From the NCBI GenBank assembly GCA_017450275.1, contig JAFSVD010000050.1, positions 1 through 62,175 on the forward strand: a stretch of DNA of 62,175 nt. Reading direction: 5' to 3'. The stretch comes from Desulfovibrio sp. GTDB lineage: Bacteria > Desulfobacterota > Desulfovibrionia > Desulfovibrionales > Desulfovibrionaceae. A model generated the notes under the pieces. That model was given only the letters and a program-made list of their open reading frames with translations, was not told the origin of the DNA and did not search any database. The translations under genes were made by a program, and so were the position numbers. This document shows, one piece after another, positions 1-8,724 of this stretch. The first letter of the stretch is position 1. Each line of letters opens with the position of its first letter.

Positions 1-169
1 AGGTAATACACGAACAATGGGGTTGGAAGAGCATCACAGGCATAGCCAAATCTAAAGCCTGGATAGTTCTCGGCTACTAAGGAAACATCTAAAGCATTCA
101 AGAACCGCCGTGATGCGAGAACCGCACGTCCGGTGGTGTGGTAGGAGGGGGCAACCCCTCCTACCCGAT
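1..169 (+). mobile_element. 3' end of a group II intron (domains V and VI)
   Basis: The segment 102-137 folds like group II intron domain V: a GAACCGCCG arm pairs with CGGTGGT, with an upper ATGCG/CGCAC stem closed by AGAA and a two-base GT bulge. It is followed by a perfect 10-bp stem (GTAGGAGGGG, loop GCAA, CCCCTCCTAC) that fits domain VI, and by the tail ACCCGAT. The A in that tail would be the branch point, seven bases from a 3' splice site at about 169. Upstream, frame 3 reads to a stop at 78-80 and may be the last residues of the intron reverse transcriptase/maturase, but it is too short to confirm. The intron ends 17 bases beyond the stop codon of the minus-strand gene that follows. 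Confidence 0.78.
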
Positions 170-186
170 CATACATGGCCTCATCG

Positions 187-744
187 TTAGCGAGGTTGAA
201 GATAGTTGGGCTGGAAAAAGAGTCTGTAGCGTTTGGTTTTCGGAAGAGCCTTGGGAAATTGGGCGCGGCCTTCGATTTTGACGGGCTTTTCCGAAAAACC
301 AAAGGGCATCAGCGCTTGCGGAGCCAGTGTTTTTTGGAGATAGCCAAGATCGGTGATCACAAGCACGGGCATGTTGACGTTTGTGTCACCCGCGTGCAAG
401 ACAGTTTGGGATTTGCTGGGACGCGTGGCGTTCTGGGCTGTTTTTTTCAGGAGGCTCGGGAGCTGAAATTCGGTGCGGTGCAAAATCTCCAGGAAATCAT
501 TGCCCGTACGACCGACAAAGGTCAAAAGCGATTCCCCGTCGTCTGAAACCAGGAGGCTCACAGGCATAGTGCCTCCATGGATGCCCATAAAGGTCGGTCG
601 AGCACCCTGGGGCATTTTGACCCAGGGATCTTCCAGCGCTTTTACGTTGCAGGGGAGAAGAAGAGAGAGAAGAAGAGTGAGGTACGCGAATAGGTGGCGA
701 GTGCGCAAGGGAAAGTCCTTTTCAAAGAGCGGTGGCTCCCTCAT
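187..744 (-). CDS. Exported hypothetical protein (about 185 aa)
   Basis: I do not recognise this family. From the ATG at 744 the protein begins with a basic stretch, then a hydrophobic segment (about residues 20-36, LFAYLTLLLSLLLPC) ending near VKALED, which looks like a signal peptide or N-terminal anchor. The rest is a soluble domain of about 145 residues with no cysteine pair or catalytic motif I can name. An in-frame TTG at 774 would extend it by ten residues, but ATG is preferred. It is divergent from the PHP phosphatase gene and the two upstream regions overlap. A group II intron end lies just beyond its stop. Confidence 0.6.
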   Translation of the reverse strand: MREPPLFEKDFPLRTRHLFAYLTLLLSLLLPCNVKALEDPWVKMPQGARPTFMGIHGGTMPVSLLVSDDGESLLTFVGRTGNDFLEILHRTEFQLPSLLKKTAQNATRPSKSQTVLHAGDTNVNMPVLVITDLGYLQKTLAPQALMPFGFSEKPVKIEGRAQFPKALPKTKRYRLFFQPNYLQPR

Positions 745-785
745 AAAAAGTCGTTTAGACAATGTCAAGCGCAAAAAGGATTGTT

Positions 786-1631
786 ATGCTGTACGCAGAT
801 CTGCATATCCATACCAAGTATTCCCACGGCAACAATACGCCAGCGGAGATGTACGCCAAGGCGTGCTCGCTGGGACTCCGCCTCGTGGGTTTTACCGAGC
901 ATTCTCCCAGACCCAAGGGCTTTGACTATACCCACGAATACCGCGATGCCTTGACAGCGATGCTCCCAACCTATGTCCGGGAGGTGTGTGCCTTACGGGA
1001 CAATCCCCAAAAGGGCGCAAACCAGGAGATCTGTCAGGTCTTGTTCGGGATGGAAATGGACTGGTTGGAAGACGAAGAGGATTTTGCCAGAGCCAGTGCC
1101 AAAGCCTTTGATTTTGATTATTTGCTCGGCAGCGTGCATTTTATTGGCCATTGGGGCTTTGACGATGGGGTAGATCCTTGGCTTACTGCCTCGCAGGAGC
1201 AGTGTGAAACCTGGTATGAGGACTATTTTACGGCCTGGGAAGCGATGATTTGCTCAGGCCTCTATGCCATTGCCGCGCATCCTGATTTGATCAAGATTTT
1301 TTCGGTTGACCAGTTCCACATCTGGCTGCAAAAACCCCAAGCCCAAGCGCAGGTTGGTCATGCGCTTGACTGTCTGCGCAAGCAGGGGATGGCGATGGAG
1401 ATTTCTTCGGCAGGGCTCAGAAAACGCTGCCATGAGATCTATCCGTGTGAAGCCATCATGGCCATGGCAGCCAGTCGGGAGATTCCCATCACCTTTGCCT
1501 CAGACGCTCACGGAGTCAACGATATTGCCTATGGCTTTGATATCTTGGAACGCTATGCTGCGCGTTTTGGCTACCGCGAGCATTGTGCGTTTCAGCACGG
1601 CAAAACACGCACATTTCCTTTTGGTGAGTGA
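786..1631 (+). CDS. Histidinol-phosphatase-like PHP-domain phosphoesterase
   Basis: This is a PHP-fold metal-dependent phosphoesterase of the HisJ/HisK type, which removes phosphate from L-histidinol phosphate in histidine synthesis. The metal-binding motifs appear in order: DLHIHTKYSHGN near the N terminus, GFTEHSPR at about 40, GMEMDW at about 95, GSVHFIGHW at about 120, AAHPD at about 165, and FASDAHG near residue 240. The 281-residue length fits the family. The ATG at 786 has an AAAAGGA ribosome site six bases upstream; an in-frame ATG at 762 has none. No other his gene is nearby, so the exact substrate is inferred from the family. Confidence 0.85.
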   Translation: MLYADLHIHTKYSHGNNTPAEMYAKACSLGLRLVGFTEHSPRPKGFDYTHEYRDALTAMLPTYVREVCALRDNPQKGANQEICQVLFGMEMDWLEDEEDFARASAKAFDFDYLLGSVHFIGHWGFDDGVDPWLTASQEQCETWYEDYFTAWEAMICSGLYAIAAHPDLIKIFSVDQFHIWLQKPQAQAQVGHALDCLRKQGMAMEISSAGLRKRCHEIYPCEAIMAMAASREIPITFASDAHGVNDIAYGFDILERYAARFGYREHCAFQHGKTRTFPFGE

Positions 1632-1637
1632 GGCTCT

Positions 1638-3134
1638 ATGGCTGCTATCGTCAATGCAACGAATGTGTCGCTCTATCTTCCCAAAGATATCCATCACAAC
1701 GATGTCTTACACGATATTACCTGGTCGATTGCAAGAGGGGAGCACGCAGCTGTTGTTGGGAGCAACGGGAGTGGCAAATCGACATTCCTTCGGCTGTTGG
1801 GTGGTTTTTTGTGGCCGCGCACAGGAACCATTGTCTGGGAGGATGAACAGGGCTCCATGCAGACATCCCCGCTTGTGGGACGCCGCATAAGCGCGCTTGT
1901 CTCTCCCGCCGAACAGATGCGCTACCAGAAAAATGCCTGGAGCATCGATGGTCTCACCTTGGTTTTGACCGGCTTTGAGGGCACGCCTTTTCTCTACGCA
2001 AAAAAACCCAAGCCCGAGATGCTTGGGCGTGTGCGCACCCTTGCCCGGGAATTGTGCTGCGAGGATCTCTTATACCGGGATAGTGCCCAGCTTTCCCAGG
2101 GGCAGTTGCGCATCCTTCTTGTGCTGCGGGCGCTTTGCAAGGAACCCACATTGCTCTTGCTCGATGAATGCACAGACGGTTTGGATAGCACCCATTCGCG
2201 GGCGGTCTTGGACTGTCTTTGTGCCGTAGCCCAAAAAACCACCATTGTCTTTGTGACCCATACGCCCGATCGTATCCCCGATTTTTGCACCTGCTTTTTC
2301 CAGATGGAGGATGGACGGATACACGGGATACCAAGACCCACGCAGACATCGCCCACGGTCTTCGCCCAATCGAGCGCTGACACAGAACACAACCATCCGG
2401 TCTTTGTGCTGAAAAACGCCTCCTCGTATCTGGATCGTGTCAAAATTCTCCACGATATCACCTTCACCATCCGGCTCGGAGAGCGGTGGCTTGTTGTTGG
2501 CGACAACGGGAGCGGTAAATCGACCTTTTTGCGTTTGTTGCTTGGGGATGTGTTTTGTGCGGCGGGGGGAACGGTTGAGCGGTGGCTGCCCTCCTTGGCC
2601 AATGGCAGAGGGGCTTTTGTGGAGAGTCTTGAGCAGATCAGGCGGAAGATGAGTCTTGTCTCAGCTCTCACCGAGGTGGAGTACGACTATCCTGTGACCG
2701 CCTTGGAGGTGGTGTTGAGCGGCTTTGAAAACAGTGTGGGACTCTATCGGGACTACGCTGGGGAGGAGGTTGAGCGAGCGAAAGCCTTTGTGCAGCGTTT
2801 TTTTGCCGAGCTTGCACCCCAGGCCTTTGAGGCGCTTTTGAGAACGCCGATCACCTTTCTCTCCACAGGGCAGCTGCGCAGGCTTTTTTTGGCACGCGCT
2901 CTGATCTGTGATCCCGATGTCTTGCTGCTCGATGAACCAACGAGCGGTCTCGATGCGGAGAGCAGAAAGCTCTATCTGGCTCTGCTCGATGCCATAGCGA
3001 GCGCAAAACCCACGCTCACCATGTGCTTTGTCTCGCATGAAATGCAGTATGTGCCCTCCTGCATCAACAAATGCGCCCGCATGGAAGCAGGGCGCATTGC
3101 GTGCATGCCGTGGCCTTTGGTCGTTGATCGTTGA
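1638..3134 (+). CDS. Tandem ABC ATP-binding protein (ModF/PhrA-like)
   Basis: Two complete ABC ATPase domains sit in one 498-residue chain. The first has Walker A GSNGSGKST (about 42), signature LSQGQ and Walker B LLLLDECTDGLD. The second has GDNGSGKST (about 290), signature LSTGQ and VLLLDEPTSGLD. There is no membrane segment and no permease gene beside it, as in ModF/PhrA-type soluble double ATPases whose role is poorly defined. The signatures carry SQGQ and STGQ instead of LSGGQ, and the first half has DECTD in place of DEPTS, so the first site may be weaker. It starts six bases after the PHP gene and abuts the convergent prmA stop with no spacer. Confidence 0.82.
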   Translation: MAAIVNATNVSLYLPKDIHHNDVLHDITWSIARGEHAAVVGSNGSGKSTFLRLLGGFLWPRTGTIVWEDEQGSMQTSPLVGRRISALVSPAEQMRYQKNAWSIDGLTLVLTGFEGTPFLYAKKPKPEMLGRVRTLARELCCEDLLYRDSAQLSQGQLRILLVLRALCKEPTLLLLDECTDGLDSTHSRAVLDCLCAVAQKTTIVFVTHTPDRIPDFCTCFFQMEDGRIHGIPRPTQTSPTVFAQSSADTEHNHPVFVLKNASSYLDRVKILHDITFTIRLGERWLVVGDNGSGKSTFLRLLLGDVFCAAGGTVERWLPSLANGRGAFVESLEQIRRKMSLVSALTEVEYDYPVTALEVVLSGFENSVGLYRDYAGEEVERAKAFVQRFFAELAPQAFEALLRTPITFLSTGQLRRLFLARALICDPDVLLLDEPTSGLDAESRKLYLALLDAIASAKPTLTMCFVSHEMQYVPSCINKCARMEAGRIACMPWPLVVDR

Positions 3135-3962
3135 TTAGGCGTGAGTGCAAAGCAGCGCAGACCACTCTCCGTCTTCATATTGTGTGCAGTGAAAACCCAG
3201 ATCAGTATAGAGTGCGCTCAGGCTCTCGCATTGTATATCGAGAAAACCCGAGAGAATGAGGGAGCCTTCTTCCGCCACACAGGCAGCGAGGTCGTTGGCC
3301 ATGGATCGAAGGGGGTTGGCCAGGATATTGGCAAAGACAAGGCCAAAGCGTTGTCCGTGTACCTCCTCGATTGAGCCCTGCTTGAGGGATATGGCGTGGG
3401 CGACCGCATTTTTTTCCGCGTTTTCCCTGGCGCATTGGATCGCATCAGCTTCAATATCAAGGCCGACTCCGTCCAAGCCCAGTTTTGCCGCTGCAATGGC
3501 CAAAATCCCCGATCCCGTGCCAAGATCCAGAAAGGGGGTTTTGAGAGTCTTGGTGGTGGCGAGATGGGAGAGAATGCGAAGACAGAGGGCTGTTGTTTGA
3601 TGCTCACCAGTCCCAAAGGCGTTTTTGGGCTCGATATAGAGAGGGATATGGTCGGAGGAGTCTTCCACCTTGCCATGGGGCACCACGATAAAGGCGCCGA
3701 TTGTCCGAGGATGCAGTGAATCGAGCCACTGTTTTTGCCAGTCACGCTCTTGGCATTCCGATTGCTCTGCCTTGAGGATGAGAGGGGAGAGATCTTTGGC
3801 AAGGGTATCAAGCAGCTCTTGATTGGTATCGTAGAGCGTTATGCGGATGTCGCCAGATGAGAGGGTTTCTTCTTGCCAGCCTGTTGGTACGTATACAGAT
3901 AAGAGGCCTGTGAGCTGGTCATAGGATTCGTGAGGAGCTGTGATTTGGAGACAAAAGAGCAT
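3135..3962 (-). CDS. prmA: Ribosomal protein L11 methyltransferase
   Basis: PrmA is an S-adenosylmethionine-dependent enzyme that trimethylates ribosomal protein L11 in the cytoplasm. Visible family marks are GTGEHQTT (about 117), the SAM-binding loop FLDLGTGSGILAIAAAK (about 143), an acidic LDIEADA strand end, and the catalytic-type NILANPL (about 213). The 275-residue length is normal and includes the N-terminal substrate domain. It is the last gene of a minus-strand run with three small exported proteins. The gene upstream stops at 3964, so the two are probably co-transcribed. Its stop abuts the convergent ABC gene. Confidence 0.93.
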   Translation of the reverse strand: MLFCLQITAPHESYDQLTGLLSVYVPTGWQEETLSSGDIRITLYDTNQELLDTLAKDLSPLILKAEQSECQERDWQKQWLDSLHPRTIGAFIVVPHGKVEDSSDHIPLYIEPKNAFGTGEHQTTALCLRILSHLATTKTLKTPFLDLGTGSGILAIAAAKLGLDGVGLDIEADAIQCARENAEKNAVAHAISLKQGSIEEVHGQRFGLVFANILANPLRSMANDLAACVAEEGSLILSGFLDIQCESLSALYTDLGFHCTQYEDGEWSALLCTHA

Positions 3963-3963
3963 G

Positions 3964-4599
3964 TTAGCGCAGCCGTGTAAAGGTGTTTGGTGAATGGGCT
4001 CTGCGTTGGGAGCCTGTCAGAGGGGATTCATCGAGCAGGGGGAGAATGTCGTCGGTGATGGGAACGGTTGCCAGGGCTTTGGCAATGACTTCGTTGGTTT
4101 CCGGCCGCAGGATGCTGTAGGTGAAACGGACGTGCGTATCGCTGATCACATAGGTTCCGGCAATAACTGCCTGTCCGAAGCCGTAGGGTGTTTTCAGCTG
4201 GCGAACATTTCTCGTGAGAATGAGTTCTCCTCCGGCTGCTCTGTCGAAGCGGATATCGCGCCCCATGCGCAATTCTTCATAGCGGTAACCCATGTCGATC
4301 AGACGCGAGGAGAGTTCTTCGGTCATTTGACGGGAGAGAGGGCAGGTCTGGAGGAGGTTGTTGACATTGACAGCGGTTGTGCCCATGACCAGGATGGCTG
4401 CCCTGACATTGGCAGGGCTCTGCTCCTTGGAGTCTTCCTTGGCAAAGCGCATCATCAGTTGCTCATCGATCGAATTGGCAAGGGTTTTGGCGGCATAGGG
4501 AATATGGCCTGTTATGCGCGATTCCACAGGCCCAAAAACACTGCATCCCATAAGCACGACGAGGAGGCATGGCACAAGCAATTTGATAGGCGAAAACAT
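3964..4599 (-). CDS. FlgO-like lipoprotein
   Basis: The protein starts with a lipoprotein signal: a hydrophobic stretch ending in the lipobox LMGC at about residue 19. The mature part resembles the FlgO domain of flagellar outer-membrane lipoproteins: a helical start, a conserved region with YRYEELRMGRDIRF, and a C-terminal strand pattern (AGTYVISDTHVRFTYSIL) that recalls the VGTY...V..NARL strands of FlgO. FlgO proteins sit at the outer membrane around the flagellar rod and help outer-membrane stability and motility. It lies two bases from prmA and ten bases from a small exported protein. Assignment is by pattern only. Confidence 0.65.
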   Translation of the reverse strand: MFSPIKLLVPCLLVVLMGCSVFGPVESRITGHIPYAAKTLANSIDEQLMMRFAKEDSKEQSPANVRAAILVMGTTAVNVNNLLQTCPLSRQMTEELSSRLIDMGYRYEELRMGRDIRFDRAAGGELILTRNVRQLKTPYGFGQAVIAGTYVISDTHVRFTYSILRPETNEVIAKALATVPITDDILPLLDESPLTGSQRRAHSPNTFTRLR

Positions 4600-4609
4600 G
4601 ATGACTTCC

Positions 4610-4882
4610 TTAGCGAAGGGTGCGCAAGAGGAGTTCGAGACCGTCTAATTCATGACGAATTATTTCCAGCCTTTTTGTATTGGTGCAAATGGAGAGCGCA
4701 AGAACATAGCTTTGACGAGCCAGTTCGTATCGCCCTTCGGCACGGTACGCTCTTGCCTCTCTGAGATAGCGCTGTTCGAGCATGCGCGTACTCTGGCTGC
4801 TCATGGCAAGGAGCGTTTGGCTTTGGGCTGGAGTGAGGCTTACGCAAAAAAGAACAAGCAAAAGAGAACAAAGCAGACGCAT
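4610..4882 (-). CDS. Small exported TPR-like protein (90 aa)
   Basis: The first 20 residues are a clear signal peptide (hydrophobic LLCSLLLVLFCVSL, then AQSQ). The mature part of about 70 residues reads as helix-turn-helix: REARAYRAEGRYELARQSYV matches the spacing of one tetratricopeptide repeat, followed by another helix. It is probably periplasmic. It lies between two FlgO-like lipoprotein genes in the same direction with ten-base gaps, so a role with them is likely. No specific family name is claimed. Confidence 0.65.
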   Translation of the reverse strand: MRLLCSLLLVLFCVSLTPAQSQTLLAMSSQSTRMLEQRYLREARAYRAEGRYELARQSYVLALSICTNTKRLEIIRHELDGLELLLRTLR

Positions 4883-4891
4883 ACGCCACCT

Positions 4892-5518
4892 CTATCGTTG
4901 CTGGATAATGGGGATGACGTTCCCCTTTGTGGGCTGTCCATAGGGACCTGACACCCAGGAATCGGATTGTGCCAGGCGTTCAATAAGGGGGGTGTTGAGG
5001 AGAACGAGCTGGGCTGTGCGCTGCACAACCCCGTCAGAGGCTCGAACAAGCCGGGCATTGATAAAGGTCACATCCTCGTCCACCAAATAGGTGCCGAGCA
5101 CGAGACTCGCCCATTTTTGGTTGGCTCGGATGCTGGCATTGGGGATGAGAACAAGGTCATCCTTTGCTCCTGTCACCGTGATATTGCCGGTCAAGCGGTA
5201 TTCGCGGGTGGGAAAGCCGCGCTGGTTGAATTCATAAAACATGGATTCGGCGATCAGGCGTCCCAGTTGCGAGGAGCGGGAGGTGTTGTTTTGATCCACA
5301 AAGGAGGTTGGCATCCCAATAAAGCCCTCAAGCAGGGCATTGGGCATGGTGGTCAGCATTTGATCGGCCAGTTCGCGGAACTTGAGCTTGAGCTCAACGG
5401 CATTCACATACTCTTGCCCACGCACGCTTTTGGACTTTACCCTCGATGAGCAGCCGAAACCGGCGCCAAGCGCAAGGCAGAGGATGAGGGCACAACAGAA
5501 AAATACGGGTCTTTTCAT
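4892..5518 (-). CDS. FlgO-like lipoprotein, first gene of the cluster
   Basis: A lipoprotein signal (hydrophobic core LALGAGFG, then lipobox GFGC at about residue 23) is followed by about 185 residues. The C-terminal part (LGTYLVDEDVTFINARLV and the ASDG turn) fits the FlgO domain well. The middle contains SQLGRLIAESMFYEFNQRG, which matches the typical FlgO helix. The ATG at 5518 is chosen because it starts the signal peptide; a longer frame to 5665 would bury it. No good ribosome site is visible, and the leader contains a GGTGG/CCACC hairpin. It probably heads the operon of three exported proteins and prmA. Confidence 0.7.
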   Translation of the reverse strand: MKRPVFFCCALILCLALGAGFGCSSRVKSKSVRGQEYVNAVELKLKFRELADQMLTTMPNALLEGFIGMPTSFVDQNNTSRSSQLGRLIAESMFYEFNQRGFPTREYRLTGNITVTGAKDDLVLIPNASIRANQKWASLVLGTYLVDEDVTFINARLVRASDGVVQRTAQLVLLNTPLIERLAQSDSWVSGPYGQPTKGNVIPIIQQR

Positions 5519-5850
5519 ACAGTATTGAGCGGCAAAACCCACCCACAGGGTGGAACCGCTCCCCTCCGTTCTGGTAGAATATAGTGTATAATAGTGTATA
5601 GTTGATAGAAATTGTATCCCCGCCTCCATGGCGTGCGCGTGTATAGGATCCCTTTGGCTACGCACTCTCGGTCAATTCCAGCTGTCTCTGGAAAAGTATG
5701 CAAGAACTATTCCTTCTTTTCAAGCGCAATCCCTGGTATCCGCTGTTTTGCTTGATTCACAAAATTCTCTTGTGTAGAGTATTACGCGGTCAGGAGCATG
5801 GCGCAAGCGCCGCACAGGTTATTTGATGCTTGTTTGATTTGGGAGTGTAT
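5519..5850. other. Divergent intergenic region, 332 bp
   Basis: No gene is seen. It separates the FlgO-like operon (minus) from ispG (plus). It contains a perfect tandem repeat of the 10-mer ATAGTGTATA at 5581-5600, which includes a TATAAT-like element across the junction, and a GGTGG...CCACC hairpin next to the minus-strand start. It must carry promoters for both directions. Confidence 0.5.
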
Positions 5851-6942
5851 ATGCATCATCGTACAAAAGCCCTCCGTCTGGGGGCTCTCACCCTCGGAGG
5901 AGGGGCGCCGGTTCGGGTACAGAGTATGACCAAGACCGACACCAGGGACGTCGCAGCAACCCTTGCGCAGATACGCAAGCTTGCCCTTGTCGGCTGTGAA
6001 CTTGTCCGTCTGGCAGTGCCTGATGATAGAGCTGCAGCGGCCTTGCCAGCCATTCGCGCGGGCACCCATATGCCCTTGATTGCCGATATCCATTTTGACT
6101 ACCGGCTGGCGATCGCGGCCATGGATGCGGGATTTGAGGGGATACGGATCAATCCCGGCAATATCGGGGGGCGTACGGCTCTCTTGAATGTGGTTGCCTG
6201 TGCCAAAAGCCATAAGGCTGTCATTCGCGTTGGGGTGAATTCGGGATCCGTTGAAAAACAGCTTTTGGCAAAATACGATGGTCCGACTCCCAGGGCAATG
6301 GTTGAGAGCGCGTTGAACCATATCCATATGCTCGAAGATATGGGATTTGAGGATATGAAGGTTTCGATCAAATCCTCCAATGTGCTGGCAACGGTTGAAA
6401 GCTATCGACTCCTCCATGCCCAGTGCTCCTATCCTTTGCATATCGGGGTGACGGAAGCCGGCACCCGCATGCGCGGAACCGTCAAGTCTGCTGTTGGGCT
6501 TGGCATGTTGTTGGCAGAGGGTATTGGGGATACGATACGGGTTTCTCTGACCCAGGATCCGGTTGAAGAAGTGGCTGTGGCCTACGAAATTTTGCGTGCC
6601 GTTAACGTGCGGCACAGAGGTCCTGAAATCATCAGCTGCCCCACCTGTGGACGCACTGAAATCGATCTCTTTGCCTTGGCGCAGGCTGTGGAAGAGGCTG
6701 TTGCCAAAACAACCCTTCCGTTGACCATTGCGGTGATGGGCTGTGTCGTCAACGGCCCTGGTGAGGCCAAGGAAGCGGATCTTGGGATTGCCGGTGGCAA
6801 GGATAAGGGGATTATTTTCCGCAAAGGCCAGATTGTGGAGACTGTGCGCGGGCAGAAAGCCTTGCTCGCAGCCTTTCTGAAATACTTGGATCAGCTTGTT
6901 CGTGAACAGGATGCGCTGCGCGGGGAACGAGAAGCATTGTGA
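5851..6942 (+). CDS. ispG: 4-hydroxy-3-methylbut-2-enyl diphosphate synthase (flavodoxin/ferredoxin)
   Basis: IspG (GcpE) is the iron-sulfur enzyme that converts methylerythritol cyclodiphosphate to HMBPP in the MEP isoprenoid pathway. The N-terminal TIM barrel shows VRVQSMTKTDTRD and IADIHFDYRLA. The C-terminal cluster domain shows SCPTCGRTEID (two cysteines) and the third cysteine in MGCVVNGPGEAKEADLG. The 363-residue length fits the two-domain bacterial form. The ATG at 5851 has GGGAG seven bases upstream; the TTG at 5830 is an unlikely start. proS follows after 45 bases, and ispA and dxs of the same pathway lie farther along the same strand. Confidence 0.96.
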   Translation: MHHRTKALRLGALTLGGGAPVRVQSMTKTDTRDVAATLAQIRKLALVGCELVRLAVPDDRAAAALPAIRAGTHMPLIADIHFDYRLAIAAMDAGFEGIRINPGNIGGRTALLNVVACAKSHKAVIRVGVNSGSVEKQLLAKYDGPTPRAMVESALNHIHMLEDMGFEDMKVSIKSSNVLATVESYRLLHAQCSYPLHIGVTEAGTRMRGTVKSAVGLGMLLAEGIGDTIRVSLTQDPVEEVAVAYEILRAVNVRHRGPEIISCPTCGRTEIDLFALAQAVEEAVAKTTLPLTIAVMGCVVNGPGEAKEADLGIAGGKDKGIIFRKGQIVETVRGQKALLAAFLKYLDQLVREQDALRGEREAL

Positions 6943-6987
6943 CGGTGTTGTTGGAATTGTTTTATAATACGGCCAAAAGGATAGGGC

Positions 6988-8721
6988 ATGCGATTTTCAC
7001 ATACGTTTATACCGACCCTCAAGGAGAGTCCTGCCGAGGCAGAGGTGATCAGCCATAAGCTTTTGTTGCGAGCTGGCATGATCAGAAAACTCACAAGCGG
7101 TTTGTACACCTATTTACCCTTGGGGCTAAAGGCTCTCAACAAGGTTGCCACGATTGTTCGGGAAGAAATGGATCGGGCGGGCTTTTTGGAAGTGCTTTTC
7201 CCCATGGTGCAGCCAGGGGATCTGTGGAAGGAGACTGGCCGCTGGGAGCATTACGGCAAGGAACTCTTGCGTTTTGTCGATCGCAATGGCAGGGACTACT
7301 GTTTGGGGCCAACCCACGAAGAGGTTGTGACCGACCTTGTGCGGGGTGAAGCCCGCTCCTACCGGGATCTTCCGCTGCGCCTCTACCAGATGCAGACGAA
7401 ATTCAGGGACGAGATCCGCCCCCGTTTTGGTCTTATGCGCGGTCGCGAATTTCTCATGAAGGACGGCTATTCGTTTGACATCGATGTCGATGCGGCGAAG
7501 CAGTCCTATCAAACGATGTACGATTGCTATACCCGTATCTTTACGCGGCTTGGGCTGCGTTTTCGGGCTGTTGAGGCTGATACGGGCTCTATTGGTGGCA
7601 ATTTCTCCCATGAATTCATGGTCTTGGCGGATTCTGGCGAAGATACCATCTGCTATTGCGACAAATGCTCCTACGCAGCCAATGTCGAACGGGCACAGGT
7701 TGTAGGCTGTCAGGAGATTGCGCACACCCCGTGTCCCCCCTTGGAATGCGTTGATACGCCCAAACAGCATACGGTTGCCGAGGTGGCGGCTTTCTTGCAC
7801 GCCAAGCCCAGCCAGGTCATTAAGACCATGCTCTTCCGTTGTGATACCGAGGTGGTTGCTGTCTTGGTGCGGGGGGATCATGCTGTTAATCCCATCAAAT
7901 TAGGGCATCTTTTGCACGCAACCAGCGTCGAATTGGCGGATCAAGCCTGCGTTGAATCGGTCACCCATGCGCCGCTTGGCTTTGCCGGTCCTGTGGGTCT
8001 TTCTCTGCCCATCTATGCCGACCAATCGCTTGCCAATGGATCGGACTATATTGTGGGAGCCAATGCCCAGGATCGCCATATGATGCATGTGGATTTGGCA
8101 CGCGATGTCACCATAACCGCTTTTGCCGATCTTCGAACCATCACCGAAGACGATCCCTGTCCTCTGTGTGGAGGATGCATCCATCTGACTCGCGGCATCG
8201 AGGTTGGGCATATCTTTATGCTGGGCACCAAGTACAGTGACGCTATGCACGCCGATGTCTTAAACGAAGAGGGCAAAGAGACCACCATGATCATGGGCTG
8301 CTATGGCATAGGGATTTCCCGTACCGTTGCTGCCGCTATTGAGCAAAACCACGACGACAAGGGCATGCTCTTCCCGTGGGCCATAGCCCCCTATCGCTGC
8401 ATCCTGCTCAACCTCGATGTGCGTAAGCAGGATGTGACCAGTGTGTGTGAAGATCTCTATCAGCGTTTGTGTGACCAGGGGATAGATATTCTCTATGACG
8501 ATCGCGATGAACGCGCTGGCGTGAAATTTAAAGACGCGGATCTCTTAGGTATTCCTGCGCAGCTGATTGTAGGCGCAAAAGGCTTGAAAAACGGCACCAT
8601 TGAAGCTGTGAATCGAAAGACCGGGGAAAAGACAAGCCTTGCTCTTGCGAGCTTTGACCAGGACTTTGCGGCCTTTTGGCAATCGGTTGCCCGGTCGTGG
8701 GGTGATGGACGCGAGTCATAG
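6988..8721 (+). CDS. proS: Prolyl-tRNA synthetase, bacterial type with editing domain
   Basis: This class II aminoacyl-tRNA synthetase charges tRNA-Pro. Class II motifs are visible: the motif 2 arginine region [21 protein letters not shown] (about 135), and motif 3 [13 protein letters not shown] (about 440). Between them sits the inserted YbaK-type editing domain (about 230-390), with the lysine in QVIKTMLF, that hydrolyses Ala-tRNA-Pro. The C-terminal anticodon-binding domain ([19 protein letters not shown]) completes the 577-residue prokaryotic form. It is followed after three bases by xseA. Confidence 0.97.
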   Translation: MRFSHTFIPTLKESPAEAEVISHKLLLRAGMIRKLTSGLYTYLPLGLKALNKVATIVREEMDRAGFLEVLFPMVQPGDLWKETGRWEHYGKELLRFVDRNGRDYCLGPTHEEVVTDLVRGEARSYRDLPLRLYQMQTKFRDEIRPRFGLMRGREFLMKDGYSFDIDVDAAKQSYQTMYDCYTRIFTRLGLRFRAVEADTGSIGGNFSHEFMVLADSGEDTICYCDKCSYAANVERAQVVGCQEIAHTPCPPLECVDTPKQHTVAEVAAFLHAKPSQVIKTMLFRCDTEVVAVLVRGDHAVNPIKLGHLLHATSVELADQACVESVTHAPLGFAGPVGLSLPIYADQSLANGSDYIVGANAQDRHMMHVDLARDVTITAFADLRTITEDDPCPLCGGCIHLTRGIEVGHIFMLGTKYSDAMHADVLNEEGKETTMIMGCYGIGISRTVAAAIEQNHDDKGMLFPWAIAPYRCILLNLDVRKQDVTSVCEDLYQRLCDQGIDILYDDRDERAGVKFKDADLLGIPAQLIVGAKGLKNGTIEAVNRKTGEKTSLALASFDQDFAAFWQSVARSWGDGRES

Positions 8722-8724
8722 GCA

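Noticed and set aside
5530-5560. Possible sigma-54 site in front of the FlgO-like operon (GGGTGGGTTTTGCC on the minus strand)
   Set aside because: The spacing of the invariant GG and GC is off and the G-run gives a chance match.
7126-7881. A 251-codon minus-strand frame within proS
   Set aside because: Antisense shadow of the synthetase; no ribosome site, no family.
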